Assembly (NCBI RefSeq): GCF_018283675.1
Contig: NZ_JAGVRK010000001.1
Location: forward strand, 3,348,001 to 3,412,000
Source: Metabacillus flavus
Lineage (GTDB): Bacteria; Bacillota; Bacilli; Bacillales; Bacillaceae
Length of the DNA: 64,000 nucleotides
Reading direction: 5' to 3'
Made by a program: the position numbers and the translations under genes. The notes below the pieces were generated by a model. The model was not told the origin of the DNA and did no database searches. It saw only the letters and a list, made by a program, of their open reading frames with translations. Of the stretch, positions 42,825 to 52,212 are shown piece after piece; the stretch's first letter is position 1, and each line of letters begins with the position of its first letter.

Positions 42825-44186
42825 CTAATTTTTTTTCATCTTAATCCCAAGTTCCTTCAAAGAATTTTCCCACACATCCCTATACTCCTTTTCAAATCCC
42901 GTTATAACAAAAGGAAGTTCTCTCATAACTTTTTTCAAGCCCGGATATTGGTTAGAACTATGCATTTCATTTACAATTTTTCTAATCAGTTCAAATCTCT
43001 CCACCTTTATTCTGTCCCTATTTTTCTTTCTTATTGACACATTTAATTCTTTCATTTCTAGGTAGATCTCTGGAAAATACTTTTCAACAGAAACATAACT
43101 AATTCCTAAAACTTTTTTTAACTGCCTAAACACTATCAGTTCATTACTTTTTTTACACGATTCAAAAAAGTGTTTCACTTTGTTTTTCATTTTTAAAATC
43201 TCACTTGCAGCCTTCTTTTTCCCTATTTTATTTAAACTCGTTAAGCTAAATTCTTCTATTTCACCTACAATATTTTGAGTTAATAAATCTCCTATAGTAG
43301 TGTTACTTGCTAAAGAAAGTTTAAGTATAGTTTCTAGTTTAATATGTGAATGCGAATTTTTTATAAATCCCGTAAATGATTTCCTGGAAATCCCCACTCT
43401 ATCTTTAATTGTTTTTTCTTTCGGTGCAGGAAGCATATCATAGATTTTCCTGCAATTATTTATCAGACAGTCATTAGCTACTAGACTAACTTCAGTTGGT
43501 ACAACTAACATCTCTCCAATCAAACTTTCTGCCACATGTTTTTTCTGATTTTTAACTTCCCTATTTATTACTTGACCTAGCCATAGATTACAACATTGAC
43601 AATATCCTATAGTAGATTTAAACTTGATAAATTTTTGAAACGAATTACAAAATGGACATGTATGATGCAACTCTGTTTTATGAATAGTACAACAATTAAC
43701 ATGACAAATATTCCAAATTAACATTTCGTAAATATTGCTATTATTTATTCTCATATCCTCAAGACAATAACCACACCAGTACTTGTTTTGTTTTATAGAA
43801 CCTTTAGTATCTAACCATACACCATGGGGAACAAGTGTTAAATGTTTGAGGTCACTTCTACTGGTAAGATTATTTAAAATATCTATATTCATTGAAGCTG
43901 TTTGAGTATTCCCTAATAAACATGCGCCATCGTGAAAATTTTGGACATAATTTTGAGCGTAAATCCCAGAGTAATAGAGTTTTTTCTTCAATATAGGCAA
44001 CAATATACCCTTTATAAAGTCTCCTGTTGTTATACAATGTGCGCTAGAAATTCTCATAAGGTAGCTAGTTAAACCTTCCACGAATGGGGTGCCTATTCCT
44101 ATTGGTTCTAAGTTATACAATGTAGATCTATTAGAAGTGCTCGTATTATACACATGGTCGTTATACAAAGGGTCTACCTCTATCAC
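42825..44186 (-). CDS. TniQ/TnsD-like target-selection protein (second TniQ)
   Basis: A 453-residue member of the TniQ family, which brings Tn7-like transposition machinery to a target. The N-terminus YNLEPIGIGTPFVEGLTSYLMR is the TniQ beginning, and the zinc-binding motifs WCGYC, CCTIHKTEL, CPFC and CQCC lie at about 135-205. The C-terminal half is helical and lysine-rich and could bind DNA directly, as in TnsD. It is the last gene of the tniQ-tnsAB-tnsC-tniQ operon. The start is GTG at 44186, ten bases after AGGAGG. Compared with the first TniQ of the operon it is clearly homologous but diverged, so the two may select different targets. Confidence 0.85.
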   Translation of the reverse strand: MIEVDPLYNDHVYNTSTSNRSTLYNLEPIGIGTPFVEGLTSYLMRISSAHCITTGDFIKGILLPILKKKLYYSGIYAQNYVQNFHDGACLLGNTQTASMNIDILNNLTSRSDLKHLTLVPHGVWLDTKGSIKQNKYWCGYCLEDMRINNSNIYEMLIWNICHVNCCTIHKTELHHTCPFCNSFQKFIKFKSTIGYCQCCNLWLGQVINREVKNQKKHVAESLIGEMLVVPTEVSLVANDCLINNCRKIYDMLPAPKEKTIKDRVGISRKSFTGFIKNSHSHIKLETILKLSLASNTTIGDLLTQNIVGEIEEFSLTSLNKIGKKKAASEILKMKNKVKHFFESCKKSNELIVFRQLKKVLGISYVSVEKYFPEIYLEMKELNVSIRKKNRDRIKVERFELIRKIVNEMHSSNQYPGLKKVMRELPFVITGFEKEYRDVWENSLKELGIKMKKN

Positions 44187-44226
44187 TCTTCACTAACCTC
44201 CTCTTTAAGATTTATTCAAAGTTCAG

Positions 44227-45360
44227 TTAGTTACTTTCATCAATTCCAATTTTATCTCTTTTTGGATTCCTTTTCCCAACAGTTATTTTTTTTGTTTTTT
44301 CCCCTTTGTCGTTCTCATTGAGGCCTACATTGTATTTATGACCTTCTTTTTGAGACATACCTAATAGGTTTTGCAGTACTTCAATTTTCCCTTCATTGTC
44401 TTTAAACTCGTTTTCCCCATTAATAGCTTCTTCAGCAATTTTGTAGGCTTTTGATGGTGCGGGGGCATACTTCTCAATGATGTCTAGGTTTATACCATTT
44501 CCACTTTCTTTTATGGCCTCTAAAAAACATTTATCTATCCATTCTTTTAAAATCCCGACACAACCAACCGATCTTTCATAGAAAAATTCCCAATGATTCA
44601 ATAGACAACCTTCTTTTTCCTCGAATGGTAATAACGATTGGAAAGTATATACTATACCCTTAAATGCCATGAGATCTTTTTCAATTTTAATATCATATCT
44701 AGGGAAATGAATTTCAGATATCCTCCTACTCAGCTGTCCATTCATATCAAAAAATGCATTTAACTCATACGTCCCAAATAAAACAAATATGGAACCGGTA
44801 ATATTCGCCATGGATTTTATAAAATCCATTTGATCTTGTATTCGCCTTCCGCTTCCCATTTTTAATAAATGTTGAGCTTCATCTAACAATATTACTTTTG
44901 TTTTTCTATATCTAATTGCATTTTCTAGTGACTTCCTAAGTTCTGGAGAGGTTGTGGGTTTATAATTAGATATCTTACCTCTATAAGAATTACTTTGATC
45001 AACTTTATTACCAATTAAAGGCTCATTAAATTCTATTAGTATTCTTTGATAAAAGTCTTTCCAGTTGAACTTACCGTTATCAGGAGAAGGTAATTCTAGC
45101 GATACTACCGGGATCATTCCCCGATCTACTTTCATGTTATCATTACTCAAAAATAATAATTGGCTTTTAACCTTTGCATAAAGTGTAGACTTTCCTACTC
45201 CAGTGGGTCCAAATACGATGAATACTTTTCCTTCTTTTGAAGTCTCAATCTTTTCCATTAAATCAGTGTATACATGATTTAAAATTGGATGATTGATGTT
45301 TCGGATGATAAATTGTTCTTTTATTTTATTTTCGTGGTTAAATTCAATATCATCTTTCAT
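44227..45360 (-). CDS. tnsC: TnsC-like AAA+ ATPase, transposition regulator
   Basis: A 377-residue AAA+ protein that in Tn7-like elements links target complex and transposase. Walker A is GPTGVGKST (51-59), Walker B is ILLDEAQHL (157-165) and a sensor-like LFGTYEL follows near 194-200. The C-terminal third is polar and ends with a basic tail that probably contacts the transposase. Its ATG directly follows the TAA of tnsAB, with GAGGAG in the end of that gene, so the two are translationally coupled. Confidence 0.9.
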   Translation of the reverse strand: MKDDIEFNHENKIKEQFIIRNINHPILNHVYTDLMEKIETSKEGKVFIVFGPTGVGKSTLYAKVKSQLLFLSNDNMKVDRGMIPVVSLELPSPDNGKFNWKDFYQRILIEFNEPLIGNKVDQSNSYRGKISNYKPTTSPELRKSLENAIRYRKTKVILLDEAQHLLKMGSGRRIQDQMDFIKSMANITGSIFVLFGTYELNAFFDMNGQLSRRISEIHFPRYDIKIEKDLMAFKGIVYTFQSLLPFEEKEGCLLNHWEFFYERSVGCVGILKEWIDKCFLEAIKESGNGINLDIIEKYAPAPSKAYKIAEEAINGENEFKDNEGKIEVLQNLLGMSQKEGHKYNVGLNENDKGEKTKKITVGKRNPKRDKIGIDESN

Positions 45361-48048
45361 TTAAAACTCCTCAAACAATTCCAGATTTTTAAATACTTCA
45401 TTATTATTGCTTAAAGTTTCATTAATAGGATATGGAGGATGGGATTTAAACTGGGGTTCAGGTGCCACGTGATCATAATTATTATTTGTTACTTTTTTTA
45501 ATTCATTAGCTTTTGATTGTAACATCTCAAATTGAATATTATCTTCCATATTATTTATAAAAGCTGCGATTTTACTTGCATTGATTGAATAATTTTTCGA
45601 ATTATCTTTTTTAATTTTCCTTAATTCAGTTGTAATAAATCTAATCTCTTTTTCTGAGAGGTCTTTAAATATAGAATAGTACTCAGAAATACACTTTACC
45701 CATTTTTTATTAACATATGCATATGCAATTCCCATATTAAATGGGTCATATCTTACTTTCACTTTAGTTTTTACTAATTCTGGATTTTTAAATACATCAT
45801 TCCAATAATAGAGATAGTTTATTTTGACTCCAGTATTTGTGTGAATAACTACTTCTCCGTTTTTTGTAGATGGTAACGTTAAAATTTCAAATAACGGATC
45901 ATACGGAATATATTCATGATCTCTTTTACCACTTAATTCAATGCCTAATTTAAAAACTTCTGAAGGGGACAAACCTAATGAAGGATGTTCCAATGAATCG
46001 TATACTTCGTGGAAGAAATGGTTTAATGCTTTATGTAAATCCGGCAATGTCCATATAGCGAGGTTTTTTGGGTTTACTTTTTTGGTAACCTGCCTTACAT
46101 TTTTCATGTTTTTTGTGTTTCCTTGAAGATTATGGATTAATGAAGTATTAGTTGTACCGAACATCCTTTCTAAAACTGACCCATACCTAGGTTGTGCAGA
46201 TGGCCTTCTCTTTATTTCTTTTTCATACATAGCAAGTAATGTTTCAAAATAAACACTATGGAACTCCTTACCATTATCAACTACGATTTGCTGAGGTAAT
46301 CGGTTATGTATTCTGACACATTCTCTGAAAACCATTAAACATGACCTATAACTGGGCTCTTCAAAAGACAGAAAAAAAGCTAGTACTTTGCGTGAATAAG
46401 CATCCGAGAGAAGAGTTAAATATGGTCTTCCTAAATTTTTCCCACTATGGGAATGTACAAGTTCAATATCCAACTCTGTATGGTCTAGATGAGCTATGTT
46501 AAAAGGAAAATCTCCATGTCTCGGTGTAGTAAATTCCAACTCCCAATAAAAGGATTTTTCTTGATAGGCAGCCTTATCTCCCTTTCTTTTTCTTATTTGC
46601 TGAACTCTAGGACGTAATTTTATATATTTACAAAACGTTTGTAAACTAGGAGCTAATAGGCCTTTTTCTTCACAAACCAATTTAAACTCCCCCCATACTA
46701 CCGACCTATTTTTCTCAGTACTTGTTTCATACCTGTTTTCTATGAAGTCTTCCATTAATTCTTTAACTTGACTAGATAATCTCTCTGTTCTATTACCCTT
46801 ATTTTTGTCATTTGGAAGTAAACCTACATATCCATTCCCCACTAACTTTTCTGCTTTTCTATATTTAGAAACCCAATCTCGGACTAGTCTTTTGCTTGGC
46901 TTTTCTTTCTCTTTGAATGTTCCATTAATATATTCCCTAACGTAAACTAACCTGTAATTAGCCACTTGATAATCAGATTCACTAGCAGCTATAATAATTT
47001 CCATTAAGTCGCTTTCTATCTCTTTAGATCTCTGGTCACTTGATATTCGACCTTTTTGGATTTGTTTTTTAATCAAATCCTTCGGAAGTTCATTATATTT
47101 ACCATCCTCTGTCATTAGCATTATAGTCGATTTGCCAACATTAATAATTTTCCAATTTATTGAATCCCAAATAATACTGTTTCCTACTTCGAGAGAGATT
47201 TTATTGACTTTAGGCAAGTCATTTTTACAGTCGATGATATTTTTATGCATTGTAGCATGCTCTTTATCTAAATAAACAAAAACTTTATTCGCTTCAGGTA
47301 AAACTTCTTCATTTAAATTTACATAAATAGACTGTTTAATGATTGATGTATAGATACTGTCAGCATTTATCTGTCCTTTTAATGTTTTAATTAATTCATT
47401 TAAGGAAATACCAGGCTCATTAGTAACTATTTCTCTTATTAGTAGTACATCATCTCCAGGTACACAAAGAAAATCAATTTTTCGTAAGTAACTATCTAAG
47501 AATGTATAATTTCTATGGAGTTTCCAATTGATCTTTTCACTTGTACATACAGTAAAATTAAGACCAAACTGTTTAGCAAATTCTTCTCCAGGAGGGCACC
47601 GCCAAACCCCCTTTTCATCTTTAATATATTTCCACGGCTGTTTAGAAGAAAGGTATTGCAAGTCCCCTTCATTTTTCCATTCTTCCCACCCTGCACTACT
47701 TTTTCGAATTACAAAGAAATCTGGAGTGTACAAGACCCCTCTTCTCTTCCCACTATTGTCTACGAAATTAAGTTTTATTTGATTTGGTTGATCATAGTAT
47801 TCAAGCACTTCTGTATCGTTTTCCATCATTAATATAGCAGGACCTTCAACCTTACCGCTCTCCCATTGAATGTAGACTCCCATTTTTTTGCTTGGATATT
47901 TTCCAGTAAGACTAACATTTCCACCTCCCACATTTCGGGAAGGCTGCATAAGCCTAATGTTGTTATTAATAAAATCTTGAGTTTTTTTTTCAATATTATT
48001 CATCTCACACCACATCTTAAATGAGGACATTTCCAAATTTATCACCAT
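45361..48048 (-). CDS. TnsA-TnsB fusion transposase
   Basis: An 895-residue fusion. Residues about 40-210 are a TnsA-type restriction-like endonuclease domain with Glu68, Asp110 (YTPDF) and Glu123-x-Lys125, which cuts the 5' ends of the element. Residues about 290-895 are a TnsB-type DDE integrase with helix-turn-helix regions, then Asp522 (HLDHTELD), Asp591 (VVDNGKEF) and Glu627 (SVLERMFG), and a Mu-type C-terminal barrel. Both catalytic sets are intact, which predicts cut-and-paste movement. Fused TnsAB is known from some Tn7-like and CRISPR-associated transposons. The start is uncertain: ATG 48048 lies within an AAAGGATGGTGAT ribosome site, and TTG 48036 or ATG 48030 are alternatives. Confidence 0.9.
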   Translation of the reverse strand: MVINLEMSSFKMWCEMNNIEKKTQDFINNNIRLMQPSRNVGGGNVSLTGKYPSKKMGVYIQWESGKVEGPAILMMENDTEVLEYYDQPNQIKLNFVDNSGKRRGVLYTPDFFVIRKSSAGWEEWKNEGDLQYLSSKQPWKYIKDEKGVWRCPPGEEFAKQFGLNFTVCTSEKINWKLHRNYTFLDSYLRKIDFLCVPGDDVLLIREIVTNEPGISLNELIKTLKGQINADSIYTSIIKQSIYVNLNEEVLPEANKVFVYLDKEHATMHKNIIDCKNDLPKVNKISLEVGNSIIWDSINWKIINVGKSTIMLMTEDGKYNELPKDLIKKQIQKGRISSDQRSKEIESDLMEIIIAASESDYQVANYRLVYVREYINGTFKEKEKPSKRLVRDWVSKYRKAEKLVGNGYVGLLPNDKNKGNRTERLSSQVKELMEDFIENRYETSTEKNRSVVWGEFKLVCEEKGLLAPSLQTFCKYIKLRPRVQQIRKRKGDKAAYQEKSFYWELEFTTPRHGDFPFNIAHLDHTELDIELVHSHSGKNLGRPYLTLLSDAYSRKVLAFFLSFEEPSYRSCLMVFRECVRIHNRLPQQIVVDNGKEFHSVYFETLLAMYEKEIKRRPSAQPRYGSVLERMFGTTNTSLIHNLQGNTKNMKNVRQVTKKVNPKNLAIWTLPDLHKALNHFFHEVYDSLEHPSLGLSPSEVFKLGIELSGKRDHEYIPYDPLFEILTLPSTKNGEVVIHTNTGVKINYLYYWNDVFKNPELVKTKVKVRYDPFNMGIAYAYVNKKWVKCISEYYSIFKDLSEKEIRFITTELRKIKKDNSKNYSINASKIAAFINNMEDNIQFEMLQSKANELKKVTNNNYDHVAPEPQFKSHPPYPINETLSNNNEVFKNLELFEEF

Positions 48049-48075
48049 CCTTTCTACGCTATTTATTCTAATTCA

Positions 48076-49386
48076 TTATTTCTGAATATTCAAACATTTT
48101 AAGTAAATCTTTCTTTCAAATTCTCCTCGTAAAAGTTGATTAGAATTCAGAAATAGCTCTATATTTCTTCTTGTAATAGGCACTTCTTTTTGAACAAGTT
48201 CAACAATTACTTCTTTGATTACCTTTTCTAGTCGTATACGATTGGCTTGCTTTTTTTGATTTATATGTGAACTATATCTTGCAGAAATTTGTTTGCATAT
48301 AAATGGCATTTTATTATAAAGTAACCTCTTATTTATCCCTATTTTTTTTGATGACTCTTCCATAGAGATGGGTTGTTCTAACTCTAAGTACGCTTCTAAG
48401 ATTATTTCAAGCTGACTGTAATTAAGCTCTCTCCTTTTCAAAGTAACATCTTGCGGATTCTTCACCTTCGGAACCACTGATAAATTTCCGCTATAAAAAA
48501 AATCTTTAAATGAGATTCCAAAGAGGTAGCATAATTCAAGTAGTTTGAGTAGTTGAGGGATAGACTTTCCTGTTTTCCATTCATGGATAGTAACCTTTGG
48601 AAAACCCAAATCCTTTTGTCTGTATCCCTTTTTTATATATTCATCAATCAAAGAAACTAGCTTTTCTTTAATAACTTCTCTTTTTAAAACGGGATAAGTA
48701 TGAGCACCACTAATAAACCCCCCTAAACTTTCAGTATAAAAAGATTCCTCTTCTTTCTTATTTCTTTTAAAACCAGGGTATGAATCAATTTGTGTTAAAT
48801 TGTTCTTGCAATATGGACAAAATCCGTTAACTAAACTCCTATGTAGTATTGGAATTTCTTTACTGCAGCTAGGACATTTATTAACTAAATATATATTGTG
48901 TTCTGTGCAACAAGATACTGGTTCTAAATACCATAGAAGTGGATAATAGAAAGTATGGTACTTATTTTGAAAGTCATTTAAACAAAATGGACACCAATAT
49001 AAGTTTTTATTAAACAACCCTTTATTAGAAATTACGCCCCTCCATTTATAAAGAGTCGAATCAATTAAGTCACTATTGGAAGTTAATTTTTCTAATACTT
49101 TTACCATATTATAGGCATTTGAATTAACTCCATTTAAACTGTGAGCATTGTCAAAAAATCGATTTCCGCCAAATTTTATACTTCTATTAATATAGTCCTT
49201 GTTAAGTGCTGGAGCTAAAATGCAATTAAATAATTTACCAAAACTTAAACAATGAGCCTCAGCCATCCTAACTAAATAGCTAGTTAGACTTTCCGAATAT
49301 TTAGAACCCTTACCAATTAGTTCTAAATTGTAAAGTGAGGTCCGACTTTTTTGATTACCTATATTATCTATTGAGTTTATATTCAT
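48076..49386 (-). CDS. TniQ-family target-selection protein (first TniQ)
   Basis: A 436-residue TniQ protein and first gene of the transposition operon. The TniQ beginning YNLELIGKGSKYSESLTSYL is followed by zinc motifs WCPFC, CCTEH, CPSC and FCPYC (about 135-205). A segment near 255-280 (RQKDLGFPKVTIHEWKTGKS) looks like an HTH of the Cro type, and a helical C-terminal domain follows. It shares the domain order of the second TniQ at 42825. The coding region ends 27 bases before tnsAB. The ATG is preceded by only a weak GAGG site. Confidence 0.85.
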   Translation of the reverse strand: MNINSIDNIGNQKSRTSLYNLELIGKGSKYSESLTSYLVRMAEAHCLSFGKLFNCILAPALNKDYINRSIKFGGNRFFDNAHSLNGVNSNAYNMVKVLEKLTSNSDLIDSTLYKWRGVISNKGLFNKNLYWCPFCLNDFQNKYHTFYYPLLWYLEPVSCCTEHNIYLVNKCPSCSKEIPILHRSLVNGFCPYCKNNLTQIDSYPGFKRNKKEEESFYTESLGGFISGAHTYPVLKREVIKEKLVSLIDEYIKKGYRQKDLGFPKVTIHEWKTGKSIPQLLKLLELCYLFGISFKDFFYSGNLSVVPKVKNPQDVTLKRRELNYSQLEIILEAYLELEQPISMEESSKKIGINKRLLYNKMPFICKQISARYSSHINQKKQANRIRLEKVIKEVIVELVQKEVPITRRNIELFLNSNQLLRGEFERKIYLKCLNIQK

Positions 49387-49620
49387 TTTAAAACCTCATT
49401 AAATTACCTTTTATGATTATTATGTCCAAATCCTTAAGAATTATGTCTATATTTAAATTATCAATAGAAAGTTGCCGTCTTAATTTGTTTATATACAATA
49501 TATAAAAAATTTATAACAGTCTTTTTACTCTTAAATAAAATTTTGTACTTCTTCTATTATCCATTACGGATCATTTCACCAATGTTTTACAGGCCAATAC
49601 TATTGTTTACGCAAAGGAGG
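49387..49620. other. Presumed right-end region of the Tn7-like element
   Basis: An AT-rich non-coding leader of the operon. On the minus strand GACATAAT occurs twice, 21 bp apart (ends at about 49426 and 49447), with further GAC-centred AT-rich segments near 49478 and 49520. Repeats of this spacing are what TnsB-binding sites look like, but the terminal TGT/ACA of the element could not be fixed. Confidence 0.4.
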
Positions 49621-49892
49621 CAGGGCTTCTTTACGTTAAATAAAGTAGTTTTTCTTTCAAATTATAATAATGGTTTTAGGTAGGAGTGATGAACACAGCC
49701 CTCAATGGCTTGAACGGGCGCCTTCAGCAAGCTCTTCGTGGCGGCATTGTCCTTCCTGCTTTGTCGCTCGGATTGTAACTACAGAAGTGGGAGCAAATTT
49801 TATTAAGAGCGGTGGCTAGTTACATGTGTTTTCAACTCAATTGGCTTACAGACTTCTAATCGCTGAGCTTAGAAGAAGCGGGAGGATGCTAC
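49621..49892. other. Non-coding junction with a GC-rich patch
   Basis: A GC-rich segment (49690-49790) interrupts AT-rich sequence. Its minus strand reads like a short coding fragment but I could not identify it. No start codon or frame long enough to call. Confidence 0.3.
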
Positions 49893-50152
49893 ATGATCTT
49901 AAGCAATGTCTATTCTTGCCTTGAAAAAAATCATCAGAATAAAAAATTAATGATGCCATGTCCAGTTCATGGGCAAATAGAGTGTTTATCGGAAGATTAT
50001 TAAGGTGCAGTGTATGACGAACTTAATCATGTTTTACAAAAGTTGAACTTAAATGCTATGAGTGTTTGAAAGAAAAAGGGTTACAAGCACAAAGTGTGGA
50101 GATACGTGAAAGATACATTTTTGTTATGGTAATATCTATAATCTCTCACTGA
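49893..50152 (+). pseudogene. Remnant of a small zinc-finger protein
   Basis: From ATG 49893 (GGGAGG seven bases upstream) a 36-codon frame ends CPVHGQIECLSEDY, and the following sequence in another frame gives VYDELNHVLQKL and then CYECLKEKGLQAQSVEIRERY. Together these form a CPxHG...CxxC zinc-binding protein of about 85 residues, broken by at least two frame changes. It resembles small phage or plasmid proteins. Low-level identification only. Confidence 0.5.
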
Positions 50153-50198
50153 TTATTCCTCCAAAATAAAAAAGCATCCGAAGACGCTTTAAATTTCA

Positions 50199-50531
50199 TT
50201 AAAGTACTGGGTGTCTAGTTAATAATTTTTTTAATTCTTCAAAAGACATTTCATATTTATTCTCGAAAGAATTCCAAGTCTTCAACATCTCCAAGTATTT
50301 AGGAATCATTCGCCTATGACTATTGAAATCTCTAAATTCTGTACTTTCCTTAAGTTCCTGGAATCTACCTAAATCCTTTATTTAATACCTTGTATAAACT
50401 AAGTAAGTTGTTTCATTATTCCCATCAAAACCTGGGAATTCGACTTTTGTATAACTCAAATTCCCTTTGTCCTCTAAACTTTCAAATTTAAATAAAATTT
50501 GACAATACATATCTAAAACATCTAATAAGAC
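50199..50531 (-). pseudogene. YfbU-family protein remnant
   Basis: The minus strand encodes LDVLDMYCQILFKFESLEDK, then FPGFDGNNET, an in-frame TAA (50382-50384), then LGRFQELKE, FNSHRRMIPKYLEMLKTW and a normal end at 50199. The GFDGNNE and NSH-xx-Y-xx-ML segments are the YfbU pattern. The 5' end is missing where the sequence switches to the metallopeptidase remnant. Truncation and the stop codon make this a pseudogene. Confidence 0.75.
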
Positions 50532-50532
50532 A

Positions 50533-50773
50533 TTGATTATGACGATCAGAAACAGCGCTGGGGGAGCTGCACACCGGCAGGATCCATTTTCTTTAACTGG
50601 CTCATTTTCTTAGCCCCTGTCTCTATGATTGAGTACGTGTTGGCGAATGAACTCACCCATTTGATACATATGTATCATTCAAAGTATTCTGGGAGTCGAT
50701 GGCCATGTTGAGGCCCGGTTATGAAAATCGAGAAGATTGGCTACGCACGAATGGGGCTACGCTTAACGTTTAA
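50533..50773 (+). pseudogene. YgjP-like M48 metallopeptidase remnant
   Basis: The plus strand encodes RWGSCTPAGSIFFNWLIFLA and YVLANELTHLIHMYHSK. After a frame change it continues FWESMAMLRPGYENREDWLR and TNGATLNV to TAA at 50771. This is the C-terminal half of a YgjP-like (DUF45) zinc peptidase, often found next to type I restriction genes. The HExxH motif has become NELTH, losing a zinc ligand, and the 5' half is missing, so it is not functional. Confidence 0.8.
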
Positions 50774-50837
50774 AGGTAGCAAAGTTTGCTGATTTTCTGC
50801 TTCTCATGCTTATATTGGAAATTTATTGGAATTTCTA

Positions 50838-51965
50838 TTACTTTACATTATGAATAACAATTTCATTTTTTCCTTTGTAAGAATCAAATTCACCAGTAAA
50901 TACATAAGTATTACCTTTATTTATATAAGGGGTTTCTATTCCTTTAAAAATCACCCCATCAATTGTCCGTTCTCCATCTGTAAGAATTAAAAACTTGGTT
51001 CCACTGTTTTTATCGTATGAAAACTGGTTTACTGTAGCTTCTAACTTTATACGGTCACCTATCTCTGCATTATCTTTTATAGCTTTAAGAGAAGAGTATG
51101 ATGCATTATTGCTTTCTCCTTTTACCCATTTACTGAAAAAAAATATTCCCGTTGCCAAAATAAGAACAACCGATATAAGTAATCCATACGTAACGGATTT
51201 CTTTAACTTCCTTATTGGTTTCTCTTGATTCTGAAACTTCTTATACTCATTTTGAACTCGCATGCTCTTTATATTCTCTTCTATAGAATCTAACTTCTTA
51301 TCAAAAAACTCTAAAACTTCATCGATCTTTATTTCGTTTGTAATCGAAATATTATCAATTACTTCGTGAAGAACATCTTTTGAGAATATTATAGAATTAC
51401 TGTTTAACGGATATTTTACCGCTTTCTCAAGTATAGTATTTATTTCATTGTTTATTTGATCTAAAAAAATGTGGTGTTTAAAATAATTCTCCTTATTCGA
51501 TTTTTCCCATCCAATCATTTTCCCTTCAATTTCCTTCTTAGTAAAGCCGAAGTGAAGGACGGTAAAGCCAATCATTTTATACGGATCTGATAGCGTCGGA
51601 ATTTTCAAGGATTTTATGTATCCATTAAATTCATCTATATGTTTCTTCACTTGATTTAAGGGATTTTGCTGGGTGTTTATGATTTTAAGTGCTCCGTTAG
51701 AATAGACCTCACGAATGTTCTGTATGCTCCAATTCTTTACCTCTACTAATCTAAATCCATATTTCGGAGAAATGATTAAAAAATCAGGATCATACTTTCC
51801 AATGGATGGATGAGCTATGACAAATGTATCGTCAGGCAAATATTGAGAAAGTAAATTTCCTACTTTTAGTTCTCCTTCTAATCCTTTTATATCACGTCTT
51901 CTATTGTTACCCCTTGATTCTTCTAAAGCTTTTTCTAGTGGTTCCTTTCCTATAAACACTGCCAT
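50838..51965 (-). CDS. NERD-domain protein with membrane helix and C-terminal OB-like domain
   Basis: A 375-residue protein unlike the two chromosomal NERD paralogues. The N-terminal NERD domain has Glu31, Asp61 (YDPDF) and Glu75-x-Lys77 (VEVKN). A helical region (about 170-250) leads to a single membrane segment (about 259-279), and the last 80 residues (GDRIKLEATVNQFSYDKNSG onwards) look like an OB-fold nucleic-acid-binding domain, presumably outside the membrane if the NERD domain is cytosolic. Nuclease activity is possible because the key residues are kept. Its place in the island between defence genes suggests a defence role, which is inference. Confidence 0.8.
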   Translation of the reverse strand: MAVFIGKEPLEKALEESRGNNRRRDIKGLEGELKVGNLLSQYLPDDTFVIAHPSIGKYDPDFLIISPKYGFRLVEVKNWSIQNIREVYSNGALKIINTQQNPLNQVKKHIDEFNGYIKSLKIPTLSDPYKMIGFTVLHFGFTKKEIEGKMIGWEKSNKENYFKHHIFLDQINNEINTILEKAVKYPLNSNSIIFSKDVLHEVIDNISITNEIKIDEVLEFFDKKLDSIEENIKSMRVQNEYKKFQNQEKPIRKLKKSVTYGLLISVVLILATGIFFFSKWVKGESNNASYSSLKAIKDNAEIGDRIKLEATVNQFSYDKNSGTKFLILTDGERTIDGVIFKGIETPYINKGNTYVFTGEFDSYKGKNEIVIHNVK

Positions 51966-52084
51966 TTCTTATTCTCTCCTTATAATCAGGAATAATTATC
52001 TTCACGCCTCAAGTATTTTCCAGTGAAATTATACCATGCCTTATAGTCTATCAAATGAAGTAAATGCAAATTTAGCTGACCTAA

Positions 52085-52121
52085 ACAAAAAAAACCAGAA
52101 ATCATAACAGATTTCTGGTTG
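52085..52121 (-). terminator. Terminator hairpin
   Basis: The stem AACCAGAAATC/GATTTCTGGTT with a six-base loop is followed on the minus strand by a T-run of eight. It can end transcripts coming from the HEPN-like gene. Confidence 0.8.
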
Positions 52122-52162
52122 AGTTCTATCTATTTTAATTAATACGAGTTGTAAAATGCAAC

Positions 52163-52212
52163 ATAAAAAACCCTAGAACTGTTGATATTACTCAACTTCT
52201 AGGGTTTTTATA
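52163..52212. terminator. Bidirectional terminator hairpin
   Basis: The 12-bp stem AAAACCCTAGAA (52167-52178) with TTCTAGGGTTTT (52197-52208), with A/T flanks on both sides, lies downstream of the HEPN-like gene. Confidence 0.75.

Noticed and set aside
37920-49450. Exact left and right ends of the Tn7-like transposon
   Set aside because: GACAT motifs in inverted orientation were seen, but in such AT-rich DNA they are too short. No TGT/ACA ends with a 5-bp duplication could be matched by eye.
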